Under the pieces are notes generated by a model. The model saw only the letters and a program-made list of their open reading frames with translations. It searched no databases and was not told where the DNA came from. Shown here piece by piece: positions 15,026 to 22,383 of a stretch of 23,866 bases of DNA. The DNA is from GCA-020344715 sp050115935 (GTDB taxonomy: Archaea; Thermoproteota; Bathyarchaeia; Bathyarchaeales; Bathyarchaeaceae), in assembly GCA_050115935.1 (NCBI GenBank), contig JASFPO010000016.1, positions 1 to 23,866 on the forward strand. The letters are read 5' to 3'. The stretch's first letter is position 1; every line of letters begins with the position of its first letter. The position numbers and the translations under genes were made by a program.

Positions 15026-15386
15026 TCTAGAGCGCGAAAAGAGAAGAAAGCCAGAAACACACATTATTCAAAAGGTTGAGGGCTATCCGATTTCTGATTT
15101 GCATTTCAATCCCTTTTCCAATCAACACAGCTATTTCAAGAGCACTTTCACAGAGCGCCCTTTCCTTAAATTATTGAAGACAAGAAAAATCCTATAGTAA
15201 TAAACAAGCAATCTCTGCTCATATTCCGATTCCGAACAATACACAACTCTTAACTTCTGTATTCTGAATCTGAATCGAGAGATTGGAAATCCAGCTCTCG
15301 GTTTCACAATTATTAAAGCCTTATAAGCGGAAATTGGAGCAAGGGCTCAGGTTTCATGCATGAACTAGCAAGGTGAGTTGGGTTAG
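15026..15386. other. Intergenic region before the sensor kinase
   Basis: These 361 bases have no gene I can support. They include a repeated TCTGAATCTGAATC near 15265 and a strong TATA box at 15315-15328. A 62-codon frame starting inside the amidohydrolase end has no homology I recognise and is probably spurious. Confidence 0.5.
15315..15328 (+). promoter_or_regulatory. TATA/BRE promoter of the sensor kinase gene
   Basis: AAAGCCTTATAAGC predicts a transcript start near 15350, with AGGTGAG (15371-15377) as ribosome-binding site nine bases before the ATG. The 12-mer AAAGCCTTATAA recurs before the kelch gene. Confidence 0.6.
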
Positions 15387-17861
15387 ATGGCTCAATCGAG
15401 TGTAGAGTATTCAGAAAGAGATTTTGCAGACACGACAAAGGAAGCACCAATACAGGTTCTGCACGTTGACGATGAAGCTGGCTTCTTGAAGGTTGCGAAG
15501 CCAATCTTGGAAATGCAAAGCAACTTTCATGTAGAAACTGCCACTTCTGTTGAAGGAGCGATGGAGAGAATGAAAGAGAAAACGTTTGACGTGATTGTCT
15601 CTGATTACATAATGCCTGAAAAAAGCGGTTTGGATTTTCTCAAGGAATTGAGACAGAAAGGTAACATGATTCCCTTTATCATTTTTACTGGGAAGGGAAG
15701 AGAAGAAGTAGCAGTTGAAGCGCTGAACCTGGGTGCTGACCATTACATCAACAAAATTGGTAAGCCAGAAACGGTGTACGGTGAATTGGCACATGGCATA
15801 CGACAATTGGTTAAGGTCAGACAGGCTGAGGAAAAACTCCGCAATATAGAGAAGTTTTTGCGTGAGCGAAAGGGGGAGATGAGAACTCAAGCTTTGAGTT
15901 ATTTAATTGGCAACCTGTTTGAAGCGAAGAGTCTAGATGATTGCCTTGATGTCGCCATTAAAGGGTTGCGCATGCTGGGTTTCTTTCAAAGCCAGATTAG
16001 TCTTTTGGAAGATGGCTATTTTGTGGTGAAGAGGAACCATATGGACAAAAAGTCTCAGTTTTTGCTAGAGAAAATAGGTGGGGTGAAATTTTTAGGGCAT
16101 AAGACAGATGCTACAACATCATTTAACACACATCTTTTAGACTCTAAGGTCGTCACGACAATTGACATTAAACATACCGTGAGAATTAGGCTGGAAGACT
16201 TCATCAGGGAATATTTGCCCAAAGAGTGGGGTAGGGGCAGACGTTTTGGGATAGTCAAACGAGTTGTGTCAGTTATACCTAAAAGAATAGACTTGTTGAT
16301 TCTGCCATTGAACATTCGAGGGGATGTTATTGGTGCCGTTGGAATCTCCACTCCATCTATAGTACTTGGAGATGTCCGTTTTATGAAAAACCTCTGCGAA
16401 TTGTTTGCTCAAGCATTTGAAAGAGTACAGAGAGAGGTGGAACGCAAGAAAGCAGAACTAGAATTAGGGAATTCTGCAGCTTATCTTGACATGATGGGTG
16501 ATGCGTTGATGGTGCTTAGCCCAGATGCCAAACTAATCAAAGTGAATAGAGCCTTTTCCAAGATTTGGGGTTACTCCCATGAAGAAATACTTGGAAAATC
16601 TGTATTTGAGTTGTTTACACAGGAAGAGACACCGAAACACCGAATAGAGATGGAAGCAGCGGCAAAAACAGGCACATCAAGAGTGTTTGAGACAATTGCA
16701 TTAACAAAAAATAGAGAAAGAATTCCAGTATCTGTAAATGGAATACTGTTGAGGGACACGAGGGGAAAGCCACTCAATTTTATAGCCTCGTTTAGAGACA
16801 TCACCGAACGCAAGGAAGCAGAGGAAGACTTGAAAGAATCTAAAGAAATGTATGAACGTGTAGTTGAATTGGCTCCTGACAGCATAGTGACTTTCACCAA
16901 GAAAGGAGTAATTACGGCATGCAACATGGCTGCAACAAGAATGCTGGGTTTTTCTAGAGATGAACTCGTCAACAAACACTTCGCAAAGGTAGGAGTCTTC
17001 AATACGAGAGACGTCCCCAAATACCTAAAGTTGCTATATTCCGTTGTAAGAGGAAAGGTCACCAAACCGGTTGAAATCAAGTTCAACCGTAAGGATGGGA
17101 CCTCTTTTTGGGCTGAGGTTCATGTCGCTCCGATAAAAAAAGGCGACAAGACGATAGGTTTTCAGTCAATCTCAAGAGACACCACCGAAAGAAGGAAAAT
17201 GAAAGATAAGTTAGATGTTGTTGGCAGGTTGACCAGACATGACGCTCGAAACAAGCTTTCCGCGGTGACAATGAACGCTTTTTTGGCTAAGCAGAAGCTG
17301 GCTCACGATTCCGAAGCCTTACAACATCTGAGTGAAATCGAGTCAGCCTGTGGAGATGTGAGAAAAATCTTTGAATTCGCAGAAATCTACGAGAAGATGG
17401 GTGTGGAAGAGTTAGCTTACGTGAACGTAGAGAAAACTCTTGAAGAGACTGTTCGGCTGTTTTCGAATTCGCAAGGGGCAAAGGTGGTGAATGACTGCAG
17501 AGGTCTAACTCTGCTAGCTGATTCGTTGTTAAGGCAGCTCTTCTACAATCTGATTGACAACTCCTTGAAGCATGGCGAGAAGGTTAGCCGAATCAGAGTG
17601 CACTTTCAGGACGTTGGAAAGGACCAGCTGAATCTGGTTTATGAGGACAACGGCATCGGTATACTCAAGCGTGAGAAAAAGAAAATCTTCAAGGAAGGCT
17701 ACGGGAAAGGCACAGGCTATGGGCTCTACTTGATGAGGAAGATGTGTGACGTGTACGGCTGGACCATTCAAGAAACAGGTAAACAAGGCAAAGGAGCACA
17801 ATTCACTATAACCATACCGCGATTGGGCCAGGATGGAAAGGAAAACTATCGCATCAAATAG
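15387..17861 (+). CDS. Soluble hybrid sensor histidine kinase (REC-GAF-PAS-PAS-HK)
   Basis: The product is 824 residues with no membrane segment, so it senses cytoplasmic signals. An N-terminal receiver domain (about 22-140) has the acidic pair Asp28-Asp29, phosphoacceptor Asp73 (VSDYIMPEKSG), Thr101 and Lys123. A coiled linker and a GAF-like domain (about 165-350) follow, then PAS1 (about 362-475) and PAS2 (about 486-602). The kinase core has His618 in LTRHDARNKLSA. The ATP-binding domain has N-box Asn725 (NLIDNSLKHG), DNGIG (754-758) and the G2 loop GTGYGLYLM (775-783). Every catalytic residue is present. Placing REC before the sensors suggests it receives phosphate or an input from another kinase. 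This architecture is common in methanogens and Bathyarchaeia. No separate output regulator adjoins it, so its partner is unknown. ATG is supported by AGGTGAG. Confidence 0.9.
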   Translation: MAQSSVEYSERDFADTTKEAPIQVLHVDDEAGFLKVAKPILEMQSNFHVETATSVEGAMERMKEKTFDVIVSDYIMPEKSGLDFLKELRQKGNMIPFIIFTGKGREEVAVEALNLGADHYINKIGKPETVYGELAHGIRQLVKVRQAEEKLRNIEKFLRERKGEMRTQALSYLIGNLFEAKSLDDCLDVAIKGLRMLGFFQSQISLLEDGYFVVKRNHMDKKSQFLLEKIGGVKFLGHKTDATTSFNTHLLDSKVVTTIDIKHTVRIRLEDFIREYLPKEWGRGRRFGIVKRVVSVIPKRIDLLILPLNIRGDVIGAVGISTPSIVLGDVRFMKNLCELFAQAFERVQREVERKKAELELGNSAAYLDMMGDALMVLSPDAKLIKVNRAFSKIWGYSHEEILGKSVFELFTQEETPKHRIEMEAAAKTGTSRVFETIALTKNRERIPVSVNGILLRDTRGKPLNFIASFRDITERKEAEEDLKESKEMYERVVELAPDSIVTFTKKGVITACNMAATRMLGFSRDELVNKHFAKVGVFNTRDVPKYLKLLYSVVRGKVTKPVEIKFNRKDGTSFWAEVHVAPIKKGDKTIGFQSISRDTTERRKMKDKLDVVGRLTRHDARNKLSAVTMNAFLAKQKLAHDSEALQHLSEIESACGDVRKIFEFAEIYEKMGVEELAYVNVEKTLEETVRLFSNSQGAKVVNDCRGLTLLADSLLRQLFYNLIDNSLKHGEKVSRIRVHFQDVGKDQLNLVYEDNGIGILKREKKKIFKEGYGKGTGYGLYLMRKMCDVYGWTIQETGKQGKGAQFTITIPRLGQDGKENYRIK

Positions 17862-18219
17862 CTCACGAAATTTCTGTTATCTCGCAAAAGCGTGAGAAAT
17901 GGACCAACTATATAACAAATAATTGACGACGTATCTTCCTGAGAATCTTTCACAAATCCATAGTATTCAAACTAAGATATACAAGACTGATTTCATGGGG
18001 AAAGTCATCGGGAAAATCCACTCCTCAAATTAACAAAATAGCTTTGAAGAAACCTCAATTGCAGCTGTTCATCCCAGAATCAACGTGATCAATAATGTAT
18101 CAGTTGTGTTCACCGTCTTTGGTAGGTTCTGCCAGAAACCGTTTATAGAGGATTGAGAGCAATACCAGAGTGAAAGCTGGAATCTTACAGCTCTTCATCA
18201 TCATCGGGATATGAACTAG
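17862..18219. other. Intergenic region with a stem-loop after the kinase gene
   Basis: CTCACG (17862-17867) pairs with CGTGAG (17891-17896) right after the kinase stop. Alternative pairing of ATTTC and TCTC with GAGAAAT is also possible. No T run follows, so it is not an obvious terminator. A TTTATAG near 18142 may be the promoter of the next gene. No gene is seen on either strand. Confidence 0.45.
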
Positions 18220-18738
18220 ATGATGCACATGGAAAGCAAAACGAAGCCAACAAGAAAGAAGCTTCTTTTGATGGGGAGCAGTGCATTCAAGAACAGAGAA
18301 CTGCCTGCTGAAGTAAAGGAACGTATAGACAAGGCCATCGAAAGCAAGATGACAATAATTGTTGGAGAAGCTCCAGGCGCAAACAGGCTCTACCAAGACT
18401 ACTTGAAGACCAAAGGCTACAGAAACGTCATTGCTGGTCACGCTGTCAGGTTGAGGTATAACGCAGGTGACTGGAGAGACGTGAAATACGGTAAGGACCT
18501 CAAAGAACGAGAGAGAAAGATGATTGAAGACAGTGATTCCGCCGTAGTCATCTGGATGAACAACAGCGGCGTCATAGCTAACAATCTTGAAATACTCAAA
18601 AGACTGGGCAAACCTACTTTTCTATACGAGTGTTCAAGCAAAACTGACGAAACCAGAGCAGGCGAACTCGATCCCAACCGCATCTATAACCCATTCTACC
18701 ACATGAAAGAACACTTCAAGCGTTCGCGCACGCGATAA
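18220..18738 (+). CDS. SLOG/Rossmann-like protein of unknown function
   Basis: The product is up to 172 residues. The first strand KKLLLMGSSAFKNRELP (18-34) and the segment TIIVGEAPGANRLYQDYLKT (45-64) resemble the SLOG superfamily, in particular DUF2493/YspA-like proteins with a GxARGADxLA loop, here reading GEAPGANRLYQDY. A later SDSAVVIWMNNSGVIANNLE and GKPTFLYECSS fit the second half of the nucleotide-sensing fold. SLOG proteins bind or cleave nucleotides or ADP-ribose-type ligands and often act in stress or conflict systems, but this one has no effector domain and no partner gene beside it. The N-terminal start is unclear: three Met codons occur in the first four positions and none has a good Shine-Dalgarno. 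I give a superfamily-level call only. Confidence 0.55.
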   Translation: MMHMESKTKPTRKKLLLMGSSAFKNRELPAEVKERIDKAIESKMTIIVGEAPGANRLYQDYLKTKGYRNVIAGHAVRLRYNAGDWRDVKYGKDLKERERKMIEDSDSAVVIWMNNSGVIANNLEILKRLGKPTFLYECSSKTDETRAGELDPNRIYNPFYHMKEHFKRSRTR

Positions 18739-18833
18739 CGCGAAAGACTGCTACAACTATGGTGCGTGTCTGCTCAAACTGCCAGACATCAGTTATCTGA
18801 AGTGGTTTTCACGGCTCTTTCAGGAAAATGAGC

Positions 18834-20447
18834 CTAGTGTCGTTCTCGGAGTTTGTCTCTTTTGATCTTGCCAGTAACAGATTTTGGAATCTCGTCTATG
18901 AACTCTATTTCTCTGGGATAAGCGTACAACGCTATGTCTTCTTTCACCAACTTCTGAATCTCTTTCCTGATAATCAAAGAGGGTCTATAATCAGCCTTGA
19001 GTTTGACGAACGCCTTGACGATATTTCCCCTTATCTCGTCTGGACAGGCGACCACTGCTACCTCCTCCACGGCGGAATGCCTTATTATACTACTCTCTAC
19101 TTCGATGGGACCTATCCGATGTCCAGAGCTTATGATGACGTCATCTTTACGACCCACAAACCAGAAGTACCCTTCCCCATCCTTGTAAGCAAGATCACCC
19201 GTAAGAAACCAATGACCACTGAAGCTCTTCCTCGTTGCTTCAGGATTATCCCAATATTCCAGAAACATGACAGGATCTTCCCTGAAGACAGCTATCTCCC
19301 CAATCTTTCCAGATGGGAGTATCTCCCCACCTTCATCAAGAACCTCGATCTTGTGGCCAGGGTACGGTTTGCCCATAGAACCAGGTTTGACCTCGCTACT
19401 ATTGCAGTTCCCGATGAGAAAATTGGCCTCTGTCAATCCATAGATTTCATTTATTGAGACGCCAAGCTCCTTTTCAGCCCACTTCAATGTCGCTGCTGGA
19501 AGGTGTTCGCCACCACTGTGCAAGCTTCTAAGATTGATATTATATTTGCCGGCGACGTTTTCAACTTCCTTCATCATCATTGTTAGTGCCGTTGGAGGGA
19601 TAAACGAATTTCGCACATCATACTCCTCCAAAAGCGAAAGGCTTTGGTTGGGATCGAATTTTTTTCTGGGGTAGGCGACAACAGGTACTCCGTAAACCCA
19701 GGGTGCGAACAGGCAGTCCACTAATCCGCCAACCCACACCCAGTCGGCTGGACTCCAGAACAGGTCGCCTTCTTGAGGAAACAAGTCATGGGCAAGTTGA
19801 AAGCCTGGTAGACGTCCGATCAAAAATCTGTGAGCATGGAGAACGCCCCTTGGGAGCCCCGTGGTACCTGAGGTGTAGAAGATCATCGCAGCGTCATTAG
19901 CTTTGGTGCTTACTCCTCTGAAGCCACGTGCCGCCTGCCTCACCTCTCTTTTGAAGCCCAGTTCGTCCTTGTATTCCTCTCCAACAACGATCACGTTGAC
20001 TAGCTCCTTAAGCTTCTTGCTGATCCTCGATATCCTTCTCCTCTCTTTTGTTTCAATAACAATGGCTTTTGGCCTGCAGTTCCTAAGACAGTGGTTCAGT
20101 GTATCCTTACCGTAAAGTGTGGAGAGAGGTACCGAGACCGCCCCCATCTTAAGCACGCCAAGGTGTGAGATGACGTTCTCTGGCCTTTGAGGAAGCATTA
20201 TCGCTACCCGATCGCCTCTCTTCAATCCTAATCCGCACAGAACATGGGCGAACTTGTCAGATAGACTTTTGATCTCGTAGAAGGAACACTCTTCCTTGTT
20301 CCCCTCCTCGTCTTCATAGAACAACGCAACTTTCTCCTTTCGAGTGGCGTGCTTGTGACATATCTCCTCTGCAATGTTGTACGTCTTGGGTATCCTCCAA
20401 TCAGAATCCCAATATGCATCATTTGTGCCTGAGTTGAAGGCAATCAA
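18834..20447 (-). CDS. Acyl-CoA synthetase (AMP-forming), acetate/medium-chain type
   Basis: The product is 537 residues of the ANL superfamily. It would activate a carboxylic acid with ATP to an acyl-adenylate, then transfer it to CoA. Motifs are the P-loop YTSGTTGLPRG (191-201), the A5-type NEIYGLTEANFL block, the hinge TGDLAYKDGEGYFWFVGRKDD, the ISSGHRIGPIEVE region, and the C-terminal adenylation Lys527 in TGKIKRDKLR. The WSPADWVWVGGLVDCLFAPW block resembles acetyl-CoA/medium-chain acyl-CoA synthetases, so short- to medium-chain acids are the most likely substrates; exact choice cannot be read from sequence. TTG at 20447 is the only plausible start (AGGT about nine bases upstream, TATA-like TGTATAG near 20475 giving a nearly leaderless transcript). 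It converges on the SLOG gene and diverges from the glycosyltransferase. Confidence 0.9.
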   Translation of the reverse strand: MIAFNSGTNDAYWDSDWRIPKTYNIAEEICHKHATRKEKVALFYEDEEGNKEECSFYEIKSLSDKFAHVLCGLGLKRGDRVAIMLPQRPENVISHLGVLKMGAVSVPLSTLYGKDTLNHCLRNCRPKAIVIETKERRRISRISKKLKELVNVIVVGEEYKDELGFKREVRQAARGFRGVSTKANDAAMIFYTSGTTGLPRGVLHAHRFLIGRLPGFQLAHDLFPQEGDLFWSPADWVWVGGLVDCLFAPWVYGVPVVAYPRKKFDPNQSLSLLEEYDVRNSFIPPTALTMMMKEVENVAGKYNINLRSLHSGGEHLPAATLKWAEKELGVSINEIYGLTEANFLIGNCNSSEVKPGSMGKPYPGHKIEVLDEGGEILPSGKIGEIAVFREDPVMFLEYWDNPEATRKSFSGHWFLTGDLAYKDGEGYFWFVGRKDDVIISSGHRIGPIEVESSIIRHSAVEEVAVVACPDEIRGNIVKAFVKLKADYRPSLIIRKEIQKLVKEDIALYAYPREIEFIDEIPKSVTGKIKRDKLRERH

Positions 20448-20642
20448 GGACGAACAACCTATTTTTGGTAATATGTCTATACAGCGAAGATTACTATTTC
20501 GTTTCTCCCTTTTCAGAAGCGATCAACAGCATTTCGACTTGGCATTTTTCCATAATATTCTGTTTTACGTAATGTTCTCTCTTTTTCAATAAACAACTTA
20601 ACCTCCTGTCCCATCTCTCAAGGTAAGAGAAAGGCGAATAGA

Positions 20643-21326
20643 ATGCAACCATCATTCATATCGGTGATTATTCCAGCCTATAACGAAGAGAAGACTATGG
20701 GAGATGTCATCCATCACACGATTTCAGTAATGAAAAGCTTCAGAATGCCTTTCGAAATCATCGTCGTAGATGATGGCTCTACAGACAACACCAGACAGGT
20801 TGCTGCAGGATATAAGGTAACATTGGTATCCAATGGGAAAAACAGAGGAAAAGGATATGCGTTAAGAAGTGGATTTCAACGCGCTAAGGGCGATATCATC
20901 GTGACTTTAGACGCCGATGGAGCACATACCCCTAAGGAAATACCTGAGCTGATCAATCCATTGTTTAGGGGCGTTGACATTGTAGCTGGTTCAAGATTTC
21001 TGGGTGGCGGAATGTACTCAACGTCTAGGCTTAATCGATTTGGCAACTTCGTATTCAATCTCTTGATCATGGTTTTAACAAGAAAATGCGTCACAGACAG
21101 CCAAACGGGATTTAGAGCCTTGAAGAGAGAGGTCTTGAAGGAGCTCAGTTTGAAATCTATTGGTTTTGAAATTGAAACCGAGATCACGGTGAAGGGGTTG
21201 AAAAATGGCTTCGTCTTCCAAGAAGAGCCAATAGACTGCAAGAAAAGGAAATATAGCATCTCCAAGCTGAGAATACTTCCTGATGGCTTGAAAATCTTCA
21301 AGACAATTCTCAAAGCATCTCTTTGA
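20643..21326 (+). CDS. Family 2 glycosyltransferase, dolichyl-phosphate sugar synthase-like
   Basis: The product is 227 residues, one GT-A domain without a membrane anchor. It has the nucleotide-sugar fold start SVIIPAYNEEKTMGDVI (7-23), the acidic IVVDDGSTDNTR (40-51), NRGKGYALRSGF (67-78), the metal-binding TLDADGAHTPKEIP (88-101) with its DAD, and AGSRFLGGG (115-123). The acceptor-side DSQTGFRALKREVL and GFEIETEITVKGLKNGF are typical of dolichol-phosphate mannose/glucose synthases and their relatives. It would load a sugar onto polyprenyl phosphate for N-glycans or surface polymers. This single-domain form lacks the C-terminal membrane helices of many Dpm homologs. ATG is preceded by AAAGGCGA. 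No other glycan gene is adjacent. Confidence 0.87.
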   Translation: MQPSFISVIIPAYNEEKTMGDVIHHTISVMKSFRMPFEIIVVDDGSTDNTRQVAAGYKVTLVSNGKNRGKGYALRSGFQRAKGDIIVTLDADGAHTPKEIPELINPLFRGVDIVAGSRFLGGGMYSTSRLNRFGNFVFNLLIMVLTRKCVTDSQTGFRALKREVLKELSLKSIGFEIETEITVKGLKNGFVFQEEPIDCKKRKYSISKLRILPDGLKIFKTILKASL

Positions 21327-21415
21327 GCAGCTTACCTTTGAACCACATTTGCAATCTGTAATTCCATTTCATAACTCATAATTTGCCAGTTTGAGTTAAC
21401 TAAACTTGAACTGCA

Positions 21416-21565
21416 ATGTCAAATAAGAAATCCAAGCTACCGGGCTGCAACTACAAGGAATCCTGTTATTTCAAAACTGCATTCCAAAAGGAAAAAAAAT
21501 GTCTTTGGAAAGATACGTGCAACCAACAAGCTAGAAAAACATCATTAAAACGTTCTCCAAATTGA
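21416..21565 (+). CDS. Candidate 49-residue protein with two CX5C knuckles
   Basis: An ATG-led frame of 49 codons reads MSNKKSKLPGCNYKESCYFK and continues TAFQKEKKCLWKDTCNQQAR before a Lys/Ser-rich end. Cysteines fall at 11, 17, 29 and 35, two identical CX5C pairs separated by 11 residues, as expected for a small zinc- or metal-binding module. The basic tails suggest nucleic-acid contact, which is inference only. The Shine-Dalgarno is weak and no clear TATA box is seen, so expression is uncertain. It is isolated between the glycosyltransferase and the PNPOx-like gene. I do not recognise a family. The Cys symmetry is the main reason to include it. Confidence 0.4.
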   Translation: MSNKKSKLPGCNYKESCYFKTAFQKEKKCLWKDTCNQQARKTSLKRSPN

Positions 21566-21701
21566 TTAGCGTCTCTCAGGCTACAATGATCAGGTAGAAT
21601 TTCGCAGATAGAAGGAGAAAGCCGACTAGACTGTTGAAAACTCTTCATCCGTGCATTCTGAACAGAATCAACATGGAAAAGCTTTCATGCATATACAGAT
21701 G

Positions 21702-21709
21702 TTTTAAAT
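21702..21709 (+). promoter_or_regulatory. TATA box of the PNPOx-like gene
   Basis: TTTTAAAT lies 43-50 bases before the ATG at 21752 and predicts a start near 21733, placing GAAGGAG in or at the very start of the leader. Confidence 0.45.
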
Positions 21710-21751
21710 CTTGGCAAAGTGTATTTGGGCTTGAAGGAGTAGTGCATTAAA

Positions 21752-22216
21752 ATGAGTGTTGAAGAGATGTCTCCTGAAGAGATTGAGCAGTTTCTTACTT
21801 GTGCGAGGATTGGCAGACTCGGCTTATGTTCAGAAGATGGACCATATGTAGTTCCAGTCGGCTTTGCATATGCTAAAGGCAAGATTTTCTTCCACACGTG
21901 TAACAAAGGCTCAAAGATGAAGGCTATAAGGCGAAGTCCGAATGTTTGTTTTGAGGTTGACGAAGCGCTCTCTGACATATCGATGTTCAAGAGTGTAGTC
22001 GTATCTGGTTCAGCGGAAATCATTGATGACAAGAACAGGATGATACCATATCTGCAGAAGCTTATAGACAAATATCGGGTTCCAACAGGCTTTGATGAAT
22101 ACATGAACAGCCCAGAGCGAAACAAAGAGAATGAGCTAAAGGCAGTGAGGATCTGCATAATAACACCGAAAAGGATGACAGGAAGAAAGCCTGCTAGAAG
22201 GAACGGGAACTCTTAA
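21752..22216 (+). CDS. PNPOx-like flavin-binding protein
   Basis: The product is 154 residues of the split-barrel fold shared by pyridoxamine 5'-phosphate oxidase-like and NimA-like proteins. The start MSVEEMSPEEIEQFLTCARI precedes the core GRLGLCSEDGPYVVPVGFAY, KIFFHTCNKGSKMKAIRRSP and VCFEVDEA, then SVVVSGSAEIIDD. These are the typical FMN-binding strands of the family. Members may reduce nitro compounds or bind F420 or heme instead; the cofactor cannot be decided here. The C-terminus (RICIITPKRMTGRKPARRNG) ends with a basic tail. The ATG is used; GGAG lies 12 bases upstream, rather far, and an internal ATG at residue 6 is possible. It is a single-gene unit between intergenic stretches. Confidence 0.83.
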   Translation: MSVEEMSPEEIEQFLTCARIGRLGLCSEDGPYVVPVGFAYAKGKIFFHTCNKGSKMKAIRRSPNVCFEVDEALSDISMFKSVVVSGSAEIIDDKNRMIPYLQKLIDKYRVPTGFDEYMNSPERNKENELKAVRICIITPKRMTGRKPARRNGNS

Positions 22217-22328
22217 CATGTATTCCTGAACCTTGCAACATCTAAAAAATGGCGATTGAAGAGCTGTACGATTTTGCCATGTCATTCTGCTGCAAAAGCG
22301 GACTGTAGCATGTGATGCGCAAAAAGCC

Positions 22329-22336
22329 TTATAAAG
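22329..22336 (+). promoter_or_regulatory. TATA box of the kelch gene
   Basis: TTATAAAG within AAAGCCTTATAAAG predicts transcription near 22358. The in-frame ATG at 22315 lies upstream of this box, so it cannot be the start of that transcript, which points to TTG 22384. Confidence 0.6.
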
Positions 22337-22383
22337 AAAGCATCAGATACCGTGCGCCCGTTCAATATAGGAGACCAAAAAAA

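Larger units (their letters stand above)
21327..21751. other. Intergenic region with a candidate small gene
   Basis: These 425 bases hold the 49-residue CX5C frame, a TATA box at 21702-21709, and otherwise AT-rich sequence without further recognised features. Confidence 0.45.

Noticed and set aside
15009..15197. 62-codon frame beginning inside the amidohydrolase 3' end
   Set aside because: It overlaps a real gene in another frame, lacks a Shine-Dalgarno, and shows no domain-like pattern.
18723..18744. TTCGCG...CGCGAA hairpin across the SLOG gene stop
   Set aside because: No T run follows and the stem is only six bases; a terminator role is not supported.
18834..19457. Long plus-strand frame opposite the acyl-CoA synthetase
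   Set aside because: It is the shadow of a clearly conserved ANL enzyme on the other strand and has no recognisable product.
22315..22383. In-frame ATG start for the kelch gene at 22315
   Set aside because: It lies upstream of the TATA box, has no Shine-Dalgarno, and would bury the signal peptide behind 23 charged residues.
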